A stretch of DNA of 64,000 nucleotides from Terriglobus albidus. Lineage in GTDB: Bacteria; Acidobacteriota; Terriglobia; Terriglobales; Acidobacteriaceae. Below are positions 1 to 10,756 of the stretch, piece by piece (the stretch's first letter is position 1; each line of letters begins with the position of its first letter). Below the pieces are notes generated by a model. That model was not told the DNA's origin. It ran no database searches and saw only the letters and a program-made list of their open reading frames with translations. Location of the stretch: NCBI RefSeq assembly GCF_025685425.1, contig NZ_JAGTAS010000055.1:62001-126000 (forward strand). Reading direction: 5' to 3'. The position numbers and the translations under genes were made by a program.

Positions 1-256
1 GTGTCCATCCATCTGCCACCGGACGGGCCAGGATGCCATAGCCCGCCGGGGCCACGGCATCCTGTTCCCGCAGGCTCAAGCTGACATGAACGATGTTCGG
101 CGCGTAGGGTTCGACCACCACGGTGGCCTCATTGCGATGCAGGACAAACTGTGCCCTCGCACTTCCCTCCAGCGTAGCCAGCAACATAGCGGCCCCTACT
201 GCCCAACGGCAGCCTCCTGCAAGGTGTCGAAACAGACTTTGTTTGCTAGCCGACAC
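1..256 (-). CDS. Partial N-terminus of a probable exported GH31-type glycosidase
   Basis: An open frame runs leftward off the window edge from a GTG at 254-256; an in-frame ATG at 185-187 is an alternative. The start has a signal-peptide-like stretch (WAVGAAMLLATLEGSARA) followed by FVLHRNEATVVVEPYAP, NIVHVSLSLREQDAV and AGYGILARP. That wording resembles the N-terminal beta-sandwich of acidobacterial GH31 alpha-glucosidase/alpha-xylosidase proteins. Only about 85 codons are visible and no catalytic residue is in view, so the family call is from memory of the N-terminal pattern. An AAAAGAGAGAG stretch just upstream of the GTG could be its ribosome site. It is divergent from the next gene. Confidence 0.5.
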   Translation of the reverse strand, partial: MSASKQSLFRHLAGGCRWAVGAAMLLATLEGSARAQFVLHRNEATVVVEPYAPNIVHVSLSLREQDAVAPAGYGILARPVADGWT

Positions 257-436
257 ACTCTCTCTTTTCTTTTGGTCTCAAAAAATAAGAAGATTCAGAT
301 GCCGAATCACTACACTTATCTGCAGATACATCCGACAAGGTGCAATACAGTACAGAGATTCAGGTAACGGAGCTAAGTCCTTTGAAATCAACTTTGACAG
401 CCCGAGAAAGGGAGAGGTAGCATACCTCTCTGTCCC

Positions 437-1759
437 ATGAAATCTGTCCCCCAGGTTGTGGACGCGCACGCGAAAGACATCTCTCCCCTCGCTTCAGGCG
501 AGCGGGAGCAGATCTGGGCTGCGGTCCAGGAGATCCTGACGAGCTCCTCTTTCTCTTCTTCTTCGCAAAATCAGTCGCTGTTGCGATACGTGGTGGAACA
601 CAGCATTGCGGGAGACGAAGCTCTGCTGCGGGAGCGCGTGATCGGGAAAGAGGTCTTCCATCGGCCGGCAGACTATGAGCCCGGCGAAGACCCTGTCGTC
701 CGCATTCGTGTTGCGGACCTTCGGAAGCGACTGGCCATCTATTACCAGGCCAATCCGTCGGCCAGCCCCCGGATCTCTATCCCGGTGGGGGGATACCGGG
801 CGGCCTTTGAATTTCTCGCTTCTCCCAAGCAGGAGGAAGCTTCGGCTGCCCGGGCGACCGAAGTCGCTCCTTCAGGCTTGCCCCCCGAGCTCCAGGTTGC
901 GGTACCCACGGTTCAAGTTGTCCAAGATCACCCGAGACGCAATCGGCGAGTCATCCTCACAGCCGGCATTGTCTTGGCCGTCGTCCTTGCGGCACTCGGG
1001 ATCCGGTTTTACAGCGCTCGTCCTCATGGCGCCGTGCAGCAGTTCTGGTCACCTCTACTCACGACAAACTCTCCCGTACTGCTGTCCGTGGGAAGCAATG
1101 CGGTTTACCGGCTCTCAGAGGGTTTTTCCGACAACTATGTTAAAGAGCACCATCTGGAAGCTTCCGGCATGGAGTTCTTCCCCACGCTCGATCCCCATCA
1201 AACTGTGGACTCCATCGGCCTGCATTCTGCGCCGGACAGCTTTGTCGCTCTGGGTGACGTCGCCGCTGTTGCGGAGATTACGCGAACGCTGACTGGCTTC
1301 AATAAGCCACAGCAAATTCGCTTCTCGAACGATATCTCGTTCGCGGAGGTGCGCAGCAATCCGACTGTCTCCATCGGCGGCTTCAATAACCAGATGACGC
1401 GGGAGTTCACGAAGAAGCTGCGCTTCACCCTCACCAGCCGCAACCGCATCGACGATCATCTGAACCCCGGCCAGAGCTGGCTGCTCAACGCATCATCCGA
1501 CTCGCACGACACCGAAGACTATGCGCTGGTTACACGGTTGCTCTCCGGCAACGCCACGGGGCCGTTTCTCAGCCTTGCCGGCATGGGGCAATATGGCACT
1601 CTGGCGGCGACTGACTTTGCCTGTGATGAGGAGTCGATCAAAAAGCTCGACAGGCTTGCACCTAACTGGCAGCACAAGAACCTGCAGGCCGTACTCCGCA
1701 TCAAAGTCGTGGATTATAAAGCGGTCTCGACAGAACTCGTCTCTGTTCACACCTGGTGA
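437..1759 (+). CDS. Membrane-anchored protein with an acidobacterial N-terminal putative DNA-binding-like domain; function unknown
   Basis: The protein has 440 residues. Residues about 20-125 form a domain with the pattern LLRYVVEH, GKEVFHRPADYEPGEDP, VVRIRVADLRKRLAIYY and ISIPVGGYRAAFEF. I recognise this pattern as recurring at the N-terminus of acidobacterial regulators and of adenylate-cyclase/TPR proteins, but it has no settled function. A linker leads to one hydrophobic segment at about 171-189 (VILTAGIVLAVVLAALGI), then a C-terminal domain of about 240 residues that I do not recognise. The layout, cytoplasmic domain then membrane anchor then outer domain, suggests transmembrane signalling. 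The gene is convergent with the phosphatase gene that follows. Confidence 0.75.
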   Translation: MKSVPQVVDAHAKDISPLASGEREQIWAAVQEILTSSSFSSSSQNQSLLRYVVEHSIAGDEALLRERVIGKEVFHRPADYEPGEDPVVRIRVADLRKRLAIYYQANPSASPRISIPVGGYRAAFEFLASPKQEEASAARATEVAPSGLPPELQVAVPTVQVVQDHPRRNRRVILTAGIVLAVVLAALGIRFYSARPHGAVQQFWSPLLTTNSPVLLSVGSNAVYRLSEGFSDNYVKEHHLEASGMEFFPTLDPHQTVDSIGLHSAPDSFVALGDVAAVAEITRTLTGFNKPQQIRFSNDISFAEVRSNPTVSIGGFNNQMTREFTKKLRFTLTSRNRIDDHLNPGQSWLLNASSDSHDTEDYALVTRLLSGNATGPFLSLAGMGQYGTLAATDFACDEESIKKLDRLAPNWQHKNLQAVLRIKVVDYKAVSTELVSVHTW

Positions 1760-1791
1760 CTTACGTTATTCCGAAGTCCGGCTTCCACGCC

Positions 1792-3180
1792 TCATGCAAT
1801 GTAGTCGCAGATCAGGACGGTAAGGTCGTCATTCTGGTGAGGAGCCCATCGCCGGATTGACTCAATGATGTGGTCTGCCGCTTCGGCGCAAGTTCGCCCA
1901 GCCGTATCGCGAACCAACGCACAAAGCCGGTCCTTGCCGAACTCTATCTTCTCCGCGTCTTCCGCTTCGAGAATTCCGTCGGTATACAGTACGAAACGGT
2001 CGCCCGGTTGAATAGGGACACTTACGGTCTGATACTGCGCGAAGTTGAACGCGGCAAGCATAAGCCCATTCTCTTCGATTTCGATCGTTGCACCGTGGCG
2101 AAGAAGAAGCATTGGCGGATGAGCGGCGGCAGCGTATCGCAGTTCCCGGTCCGCGGCACTCAGGTAGACATATCCCGCCGTCACGAACTGGCTCTGAGTA
2201 TTTCCACAAAGAACATCATTCATACCGGATAGAAGCTCCGCGGGTGTACGCGCGTTCTGATGCTGCGTGGTAATGGCGAGCTTGACCATGGATGCGATCA
2301 GCGCTGCGGGAACACCATGACCGGACACATCGGCAATCAGTAGCCCTGCCTCGTCGTCGCTTGCAACCACATACTCATAAAAATCACCTGCGACCGAGGT
2401 CATAGGAACGTAGCGGGCTGCGACCTGGAATCTCTTGGATATAGGAAAGGAAACGGGCAGCAATGAGAGTTGGATTCGCTGGGCGATCTCGAGCTCTTTC
2501 TGAATGGTCGATAGCTGCTGTTCTTTTCCAAGAGCCCGGCGACCTGCCACGATACCCAGGCAGGCGAGCAATACTACAAATCCGAAGGGCTCTATGTTGT
2601 CATGCCGGTCGAAGAACTCGCTCACATTCCCATAAAGCGCAGAAGCAATGAACAGTAACAGCCCCCTGCGGACGAGACGAATATCGTCTTTCTCCGAGTC
2701 AGCCCGAACGAGCGCAATGGAAACGAGCAAAAGAGCAATAACGACGAACCCGTTGTTAATGTTCCAAAAGACCTGCTGAGACCCGAAGATCAAGCCTGCA
2801 AGAGCAAGCAGCGACGCGACCGGCCAGATGATATTAGATGCGATGCGTCCAGCCCGCCCGAGTAGATTCAGTTCGCGGAAGAAGAAAAACGCCGGAATGG
2901 GGACCAGAAATCCAACCGCTGTATAAATTCGCCAAAAGACCGGCGGCCGCAGGCCCAGCAGCAAAAGAAGCTGATACCTCATCCAGAGGCGGCCACCATA
3001 AAGCAGGGCGAGCAGCGCGAACCAAAGAAGAAGCGGATCAAACCGGCGGCGCAATAATGCGAATAAGCTCGCGACCATGCCAATGCTGCTGATGGCCGCC
3101 CCCAGGAAGAGATAGACCTGGGCATGGTTGAACGTCCGGAGCACTTCGCTTCTGGCGAATTGTGGATCGGGTTGAAACAT
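1792..3180 (-). CDS. Membrane protein with SpoIIE/RsbU-type PP2C serine phosphatase domain
   Basis: The protein has 462 residues. The N-terminal half (about 20-215) is strongly hydrophobic with several predicted membrane segments. A short helical linker (QLSTIQKELEIAQRIQLSLLP) leads into a PP2C_2/SpoIIE domain at about 245-460. Metal-binding acidic motifs are visible: VAGDFYEYV, LIADVSGHGVPAALIAS, YTDGILEAE and NDDLTVLICD. RsbU-like enzymes dephosphorylate anti-anti-sigma factors in partner-switching stress pathways, and here the membrane half would be the sensor. No anti-sigma or STAS partner gene is adjacent. A perfect inverted repeat lies just upstream of the start (3195-3219). Confidence 0.88.
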   Translation of the reverse strand: MFQPDPQFARSEVLRTFNHAQVYLFLGAAISSIGMVASLFALLRRRFDPLLLWFALLALLYGGRLWMRYQLLLLLGLRPPVFWRIYTAVGFLVPIPAFFFFRELNLLGRAGRIASNIIWPVASLLALAGLIFGSQQVFWNINNGFVVIALLLVSIALVRADSEKDDIRLVRRGLLLFIASALYGNVSEFFDRHDNIEPFGFVVLLACLGIVAGRRALGKEQQLSTIQKELEIAQRIQLSLLPVSFPISKRFQVAARYVPMTSVAGDFYEYVVASDDEAGLLIADVSGHGVPAALIASMVKLAITTQHQNARTPAELLSGMNDVLCGNTQSQFVTAGYVYLSAADRELRYAAAAHPPMLLLRHGATIEIEENGLMLAAFNFAQYQTVSVPIQPGDRFVLYTDGILEAEDAEKIEFGKDRLCALVRDTAGRTCAEAADHIIESIRRWAPHQNDDLTVLICDYIA

Positions 3181-3194
3181 GTGCGCCCCTCATC

Positions 3195-3219
3195 TTATCC
3201 GATCTAAAGAATCGGATAA
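3195..3219. promoter_or_regulatory. Inverted repeat upstream of the PP2C phosphatase gene
   Basis: TTATCCGAT, a 7-nt spacer (ctaaaga) and ATCGGATAA make perfect 9-bp arms, 15-39 nt before the phosphatase start on the minus strand. It could be an operator or an mRNA hairpin. The arms are AT-rich and short of a U tract, so I favour an operator. No partner site was seen elsewhere. Confidence 0.45.
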
Positions 3220-3235
3220 TGGCGCCTTAAACGTG

Positions 3236-3281
3236 CTCAACCTCAACCGGGTCCGGCCGTTCCGGACAGGTTGAGGTTGAG
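3236..3281 (-). terminator. Long stem-loop downstream of katG
   Basis: CTCAACCTCAACC at 3236-3248 pairs perfectly with GGTTGAGGTTGAG at 3269-3281, and an inner GTCCGG/CCGGAC stem sits inside the loop. It begins 27 nt after the katG stop, so it probably ends or stabilises the katG transcript. No clear U tract follows on either strand, so it is not a textbook intrinsic terminator. Confidence 0.6.
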
Positions 3282-3307
3282 TGGTTGCGATACAAAGATG
3301 CTGTTAT

Positions 3308-5569
<2,262 letters not shown>

Positions 5570-5688
5570 TCATTCCTTATACGCCCGATCCGCTGTTGTT
5601 TTCTTCAGCCGCGTGTAAAACACGCGCACCATTCGCTCTCGTCGTTCTCGACCAGATGACTGTAGCACTCGGGGGATCGATAGCTCCA

Positions 5689-5725
5689 ATACATATTTCC
5701 CATCCGGAGTATAGTTATCTCCTAT
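5689..5725 (+). promoter_or_regulatory. Candidate OxyR operator, two half-site pairs with 22-bp period
   Basis: ATAG-N7-CTAT is exact at 5711-5725. A second unit 22 bp upstream, ATAC-N7-CCAT at 5689-5703, differs by one base in each half. The known OxyR site is four ATAG-like elements in the form ATAG-N7-CTAT-N7-ATAG-N7-CTAT, so both unit and spacing fit. The right unit overlaps the oxyR start codon (5724), which suggests autoregulation. The site lies about 200 bp upstream of the katG start, so control of katG from here would be from a distance. Confidence 0.6.
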
Positions 5726-6590
5726 GGAATTCCATCAGTTGCGCTACGTCTGCGCCATTGCTGAAACAGGCAGTTTCAGCCGTGCCGCAGAGCGCTGTCA
5801 AGTCGCCCAGCCATCGCTTTCACAGCAGGTTCTTAAGCTTGAGGATGACCTGGGGGCAAAGCTTTTTGACCGGCTGGGGCGCAGCGTCCGCCTCACAGAG
5901 GCCGGCCGTGCCTTCGTTCCTCATGCCCGCTCAATTCTCAACCAGATGGAGGCGGCACGGGCGACTGTCGCTGATAAATCTGCTGACGTCCGCGGCAGCG
6001 TCGCCGTCGGCGTTATCCCCACGATCGCGCCCTTCCTGATGCCGCGCCACACGGCTGCATTTGCGAAGAGATACCCCGAAGCCAATCTGCGGATTGTGGA
6101 AGAGATGACACCGGTACTGGTGGAAAGCCTGCGGAATCTTTCGATCGATATTGCGGTTCTGGCCCTGCCGTTGCGCCACAAGGATCTGGAACTCTTCCCT
6201 CTCCATACCGAGCCACTCTTCGCTGTGCTGCCGAAGGATCATCCTCGTGCCGGAGCGAAATCGCTCTCCCTCAAAGAGCTACGTGGCGAGTCCTTCGTCA
6301 TGTTGCGTGATGGACACTGCTTCCGCGATCTCAGTATTGCCGCGTGCACGCATGCTCACGTCACGCCACGTATCGCCTTCGAGAGCGGCCAGTTCAGTAG
6401 TCTTATCGGAATGGTCGCTGCCGGAGTTGGTATCTCGATCCTTCCGGAGATGGCCATCGACCGCAACCCAGGCTGCCGCTACATTCGTGTCAGCGATGCG
6501 CGCGCTACCCGCACCATCGTTGCCGCAGTTTTGCGAGGGCGTAGTTTTAACCGCATTCAGCAGGCATTTCTTGCAGGGATCCAAAAGTGA
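5724..6590 (+). CDS. oxyR: LysR-family peroxide sensor OxyR
   Basis: The protein has 288 residues. The N-terminal winged helix-turn-helix (about 1-60; FHQLRYVCAIAETGSFSRAA, then QPSLSQQVLKLEDDLG) is followed by a LysR effector domain. The segment MLRDGHCFRDLSIAAC puts cysteines at exactly residues 199 and 208, the positions and spacing of the peroxide-sensing disulfide pair of E. coli OxyR. That separates it from generic LysR regulators. It is divergent from katG, the classic OxyR target. GGAG at 5706-5709 is a rather distant ribosome site, and the start codon itself lies inside the candidate OxyR box. Confidence 0.95.
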   Translation: MEFHQLRYVCAIAETGSFSRAAERCQVAQPSLSQQVLKLEDDLGAKLFDRLGRSVRLTEAGRAFVPHARSILNQMEAARATVADKSADVRGSVAVGVIPTIAPFLMPRHTAAFAKRYPEANLRIVEEMTPVLVESLRNLSIDIAVLALPLRHKDLELFPLHTEPLFAVLPKDHPRAGAKSLSLKELRGESFVMLRDGHCFRDLSIAACTHAHVTPRIAFESGQFSSLIGMVAAGVGISILPEMAIDRNPGCRYIRVSDARATRTIVAAVLRGRSFNRIQQAFLAGIQK

Positions 6591-6737
6591 GATCTGACGA
6601 CGGAAAGCGAGCTGCGGGGGGCAAAAAAGTTGCCGGCCAGAACGCAGCGAGCCCACATACTGACCGGCGAAGGAGAATTACTTGCCATTTGTTACAAACG
6701 ACAACCACGTTGCACCGTGATCGAAGGAGAGATCACG

Positions 6738-6782
6738 ATGAAGAGAGAGGTCGGCCACCAACTGCATGACCGGCTTCCCTAA
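6738..6782 (+). CDS. Possible 14-residue leader peptide with ribosome site in a hairpin loop
   Basis: ATG at 6738 opens MKREVGHQLHDRLP and stops at TAA 6780-6782. The preceding GAAGGAGA (6723-6730) is a strong Shine-Dalgarno sequence and forms the loop of a perfect 7-bp stem, CGTGATC at 6716-6722 with GATCACG at 6731-6737, which ends one base before the ATG. A strong palindrome follows 12 nt after the stop. A translated leader is plausible but could be chance in a short frame; nothing shows that it is expressed. Confidence 0.25.
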   Translation: MKREVGHQLHDRLP

Positions 6783-6793
6783 TCTCGACTAAT

Positions 6794-6831
6794 GAAGTTC
6801 TAGAGCAACACGGAGAATGCTCTAGAACTTC
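6794..6831. repeat. Perfect 14-bp palindrome, terminator-like or remnant of a dispersed repeat
   Basis: GAAGTTCTAGAGCA and TGCTCTAGAACTTC are perfect complements around a 10-nt loop. The inner CTAGAGCA/TGCTCTAG resembles the termini (TTAGAGCA/TGCTCTAA) of the 117-bp element at 19420-19536 and 29188-29304. It may be an internally deleted relative, or simply a transcription stop after oxyR and the possible leader peptide. No U tract follows. Confidence 0.5.
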
Positions 6832-7245
6832 CATGCCATCGATGGAACCCTCGGTCTCAAAGTTTTTATCGGCCGAATGGCGGCGAACGTGACAGGAAGA
6901 TTGAAGAGAATGAGGCTGTTACAAAGCTCTACGATTCGCGGCATAGCCCTAATGCGTCGACATATAGGATTGTGTTTTGTTTGTCATTTCGCAGCGATAG
7001 CGGAGAAATGACAAAAAGCCAGGCAAAATTGCCCCGCTCAGCATGCCGATATACCCTAAACCTCCGAGGCAGTAATCTTTCCCTTCCGCCCTCTGACAGC
7101 ACATCTGCACGCCCGACGGAGTGCAGACATCGTTCCGGGAGCATCCATAAACCAGCGGATATCTCGGTTTTTGAGCCAAATGCAGTTTTTTATTTACAAC
7201 AAATAGTTTCTAAGAGTAAAAAAGCGGGCGTAGTTCAAGTTTTAT

Positions 7246-10200
7246 TTGTTTGGACATCAAACTATATCATACGTGTATCGCGCCCTATTCCTCGTGTCGA
7301 TTTTGGCGGCCCCCGTTTCACTTTTCGGCCAGGTCACTACCACTTCTATCGTCGGCACGGTCACGGATCCCACCGGAGCCGCCATCCCAAATGCCACCGT
7401 AATAGCCACAGATAATGACCGTGGGCAGTCGAAGTCCGCGCAGACGGGAAGCGATGGAGCATACCGTATCGACTTCCTGTTGACCGGCAACTATACCGTC
7501 ACCGTATCCATGCCGGGCTTCAAACGGTTTGTGCAGAAGGGCATCACGCTCAATGCTGGAGCTCCGGCAAGCGTGGACATCGCTCTTTCCGCCGGTGAAG
7601 TGACGGAATCAATCGAAGTCACTGCTTCGGCGCCGCTGGTCAACACGGTCAACGCTGAAGTCGGAACCACGGTGGACTCACGCCAGATGATTGAGCTTCC
7701 CCTGGTGAACCGCAACCCTTATCAGTTGCTTGACCTAACGCCCGGCGTGCAGACCAACTCCAACATTCAATCGTTTGGCGCTCCCGCGCAGATTACCCTG
7801 ATCAATGGAGGCAGCGACAACGGCGCCGGTTCCGTCAACTACTATCTTGACGGCGCACCGAATATGACCGGCCTGCGCAACTCAGGGAATATCCTTCCCA
7901 ACCCCGATGCGCTGCAGGAGTTTCGCGTTCAGACCAGCAACTACGGCGCCCCGTACGGACGGTTTGCCTCTGGCATCATCAATGCGCTGGTCAAGACGGG
8001 GACGAACACGGTCCACGGTACGGTCTTTGAGTTCATTCGTAACCAGAAGCTCAACGCGCGCGACTGGGGATCAAATGCCTCTCTCCCGAAATCTCCTCTA
8101 CACCGCAATCAGTTCGGGGCCACGCTTGGCGGGCCGATCGTACCCAACAAGACGTTCTTCTTCGGCTCCTATGCGGGTCTTCGCCAGACCAGCGGCACCT
8201 TCCTGCAGAACTCCATCATTCCTACAGCCGCCAATCAGGCCGGCAATCTGAGCGATCACTTCCCTGCCAATCTTTCGGCGACCTCGGCCTACTCGTGCGC
8301 GACAGGTTCCGCTCCCGTCCTGTCCGCTGCGGATCTCGCAAGCGGCAAGTACCTCATCTGCAATCCGTACAGCAGTTCCAGCGCAGCCAATAGAACGACC
8401 TATCCAGGGAACATCATTCCCGCAGGCCATCTTGATCCGGTTGCCGCGAGGTTCATGCAGAGCTATCTGCCGGCTCCGAATACGACCTTCTCCAGCTCCG
8501 TCGGCACCTATCCTTCGTGGCAAGGGTATTTCAGCTCTCCTTACAACACCGATGACTTTCTGCTGAAGCTGAATCACACGCTGAACGCGAACCAGCAGTT
8601 GTCGGCCACCTACTTCAACTCCAGCGGCTTCAATGCAGCTCGTGGTGGATCGAGCAACGTTCCTTACTCCTCGCAGAACATGTTCTGGCGGCAGCAGAAC
8701 TTTGTTCTTGGACACACCTGGACCATCACCCCGGCCGTCGTCAACAATGCCTGGATCTCCTACACGCGCCTGCTCTCGAATCGCGTCAACACCCCGACAC
8801 TCTCGCTTGCTGACTTCGGTTCAGCCTTCACACCGCAGGGACCGAAGGCTCTGCCTAATCTCTCCATCACCGGTTACTTCACTCTTGGGGAAACGAACTC
8901 CGGTCCCGGGTTCACGAACAATTACGCCGTCCGTGACCTGGTCACCTGGACGCTTGGCCGCCACACACTTCAATTCGGGGGCGAGGCCGTCCTCGACAAA
9001 TCGCAGAAGGTCGCCAATCTGAATAACTGGGGAAGCTTCTCCTTCAATGGAGGCGTGACTCGCGTCGGCAGTCAGTCCACCGGACTCGCAGGCTTTGGCG
9101 ACTTCCTGCTCGGTCTACCCAGTTCGGTACAGCAGGACGCGCCTGCCTCCGTCTCCGCCGTTACCCTTACCTCATCCTTCTTCCTGCAGGATGATCTCCG
9201 CCTCAATCGGCAGCTTACGGTCAATCTGGGATTGCGCTATGACATTCAGACGCCGCCGGTCGACCCTGCAAATCGCGAATCCAGCTTTGTGCCTGGACAG
9301 CAATCTACGGTGCGGCCGAATGCTCCCGTAGGCCTGCTCTTCCCCGGGGACGCAGGCATCTCTCGCGGTATCACACCTATCCGGTATAGCCATTTCTCTC
9401 CCCGGCTCGGTTTTGCCTACGATCCATTTGCAAATGGCAAAACCGCTTTCCGCGGCGGCGCGGGACTTTTCTGGGGCTCTCTCTCAGAAGAAAGTTGGAT
9501 GGCGAGCGGCAACACCATTCCTTTCGCCATTCGCTACAGCTTCCCTGTCGTCTCCAGCACGACGGGCGCCAGTCTCTCCAATCCGTATCGCGGCCAACCT
9601 TCCGGAAATATCTTTCCATACAGCGGCAACTTCTTTCCGGTAGCCGGCCCCATCCAGCCGACAAGCAAGACGGCGGATTCTCCCTATACCGTGCAGATGA
9701 ATCTCTCTGTCCAGCAGCAGCTTACCAACTCCTGGGGCATCTCTCTTGCGTATGTGGGAGCACTCAGCCGCAACCAGGTTTATGCTCCTGATCTCAACTA
9801 CCCGGGACTCAGCACGAACTATGGTCTCGCAGCCGGCAGTTCGGGATGCACCAGCGGTTCAACCGGCGCTCCCATCCTCACGGCGACAACCGGCAATGTT
9901 CAGTGCCGGCGTCCTTACCAGCCGTTTGGCACCATCCTGCGCACCGAGTCGAATCAGTCCTCCTCGTATCACTCGCTGCAGGCTACGATTACGCAGCGCA
10001 TGTCTCACCACTTCTCAGTCAGCGGCACCTATGTATGGTCAAAGTCACTGTCGAGCGTGGGACTTGAAAGCTCCGGTCCCGGGGGCACAGCGCAGAACTA
10101 CACACGTCTGCGTGACGAACGCGGCCGCACCGACAACGACTACCGTCAGATGTCGACGATCGGCATTGTCTGGCAGCCGGACTATTACACCGGACCACAG

Positions 10201-10671
10201 CGCTGGCTCAAGGCAATCACGAACGGATGGGAGATCTCACCTCTCGCCCGTCTGCGCAGCGGCTCTCCCTTCACCGTAATGAATTCGCTCGATGCCAACC
10301 TGGACGGTCAGACCAACGACCGTGCCTCCGTGATCGGCGACCCCAATGCGGTACAGCGCTCACTCAACCAGTGGTTCAATACATCAGCATTTGTTCAGAA
10401 TGCAGTGCCCACCAATGGCGTTCCTGTCAACGGCAACACGCCTCGTAACTTCCTGACGGGCCCTGCCTATCACAATGTCGATCTGAATCTGGCGCGCACC
10501 TTCCCGATCACGGAGCATGTCAAATTCCAGTTCCGTGCCGAGGCTTCCAATGCCTTGAATAATCCCAGCTACTCCAACCCCGGCAGCACGATCGGCACAG
10601 CGACCTTCGGCCGCATCACCGGCGCCGGCACTGTACGCCAACTGCAGTTTGGCGGCAAACTCAGCTTCTAA
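7246..10671 (+). CDS. TonB-dependent outer-membrane receptor, Oar-like, with carboxypeptidase-regulatory domain
   Basis: The protein has about 1,141 residues. A signal peptide (ALFLVSILAAPVSLFGQ) precedes a carboxypeptidase-regulatory-like domain at about 28-115 (SIVGTVTDPTGAAIPNATV, then GITLNAGAPASVDIALSAGE). The plug domain holds the motif ELPLVNRNPYQLLDLTPGVQ, and a long beta-barrel ends in the outer-membrane signature QLQFGGKLSF. This receptor type is heavily expanded in Acidobacteria and imports large substrates, often glycans, using TonB energy. The start is uncertain: TTG at 7246 opens the frame, but GTG at 7273 gives a tighter signal peptide, and neither has a clear ribosome site. 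The next genes suggest a saccharide substrate. Confidence 0.93.
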   Translation: MFGHQTISYVYRALFLVSILAAPVSLFGQVTTTSIVGTVTDPTGAAIPNATVIATDNDRGQSKSAQTGSDGAYRIDFLLTGNYTVTVSMPGFKRFVQKGITLNAGAPASVDIALSAGEVTESIEVTASAPLVNTVNAEVGTTVDSRQMIELPLVNRNPYQLLDLTPGVQTNSNIQSFGAPAQITLINGGSDNGAGSVNYYLDGAPNMTGLRNSGNILPNPDALQEFRVQTSNYGAPYGRFASGIINALVKTGTNTVHGTVFEFIRNQKLNARDWGSNASLPKSPLHRNQFGATLGGPIVPNKTFFFGSYAGLRQTSGTFLQNSIIPTAANQAGNLSDHFPANLSATSAYSCATGSAPVLSAADLASGKYLICNPYSSSSAANRTTYPGNIIPAGHLDPVAARFMQSYLPAPNTTFSSSVGTYPSWQGYFSSPYNTDDFLLKLNHTLNANQQLSATYFNSSGFNAARGGSSNVPYSSQNMFWRQQNFVLGHTWTITPAVVNNAWISYTRLLSNRVNTPTLSLADFGSAFTPQGPKALPNLSITGYFTLGETNSGPGFTNNYAVRDLVTWTLGRHTLQFGGEAVLDKSQKVANLNNWGSFSFNGGVTRVGSQSTGLAGFGDFLLGLPSSVQQDAPASVSAVTLTSSFFLQDDLRLNRQLTVNLGLRYDIQTPPVDPANRESSFVPGQQSTVRPNAPVGLLFPGDAGISRGITPIRYSHFSPRLGFAYDPFANGKTAFRGGAGLFWGSLSEESWMASGNTIPFAIRYSFPVVSSTTGASLSNPYRGQPSGNIFPYSGNFFPVAGPIQPTSKTADSPYTVQMNLSVQQQLTNSWGISLAYVGALSRNQVYAPDLNYPGLSTNYGLAAGSSGCTSGSTGAPILTATTGNVQCRRPYQPFGTILRTESNQSSSYHSLQATITQRMSHHFSVSGTYVWSKSLSSVGLESSGPGGTAQNYTRLRDERGRTDNDYRQMSTIGIVWQPDYYTGPQRWLKAITNGWEISPLARLRSGSPFTVMNSLDANLDGQTNDRASVIGDPNAVQRSLNQWFNTSAFVQNAVPTNGVPVNGNTPRNFLTGPAYHNVDLNLARTFPITEHVKFQFRAEASNALNNPSYSNPGSTIGTATFGRITGAGTVRQLQFGGKLSF

Positions 10672-10678
10672 CCATGTG

Positions 10679-10707
10679 GCGGGTCGAGGGCACAATTCTC
10701 GACCCGC
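10679..10707 (+). terminator. Stem-loop after the TonB receptor gene
   Basis: GCGGGTCGAG pairs perfectly with CTCGACCCGC across a 9-nt loop, 8 nt after the receptor stop codon. Only TTC follows, so it may attenuate rather than fully stop transcription into the glycosidase gene 50 bp downstream. Confidence 0.6.
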
Positions 10708-10756
10708 TTCATGCAAGCAAAACTATCTCTGCAGCCAGATGCAAGGAGCAGCACGC

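Larger units (their letters stand above)
6591..7245. other. 655-bp intergenic region with several hairpins and a possible leader peptide
   Basis: No convincing gene of normal size lies here. It holds a hairpin that places a ribosome site in its loop before a 14-codon frame (6716-6782), a perfect 14-bp palindrome (6794-6831), and a third inverted repeat, TTTGTCATTTC/GAAATGACAAA, at 6980-7015. Longer open frames across it have no family resemblance and no ribosome sites. The region directly before the TonB receptor gene is AT-rich and should contain its promoter, but I cannot pick out clear -35/-10 boxes. Confidence 0.5.
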
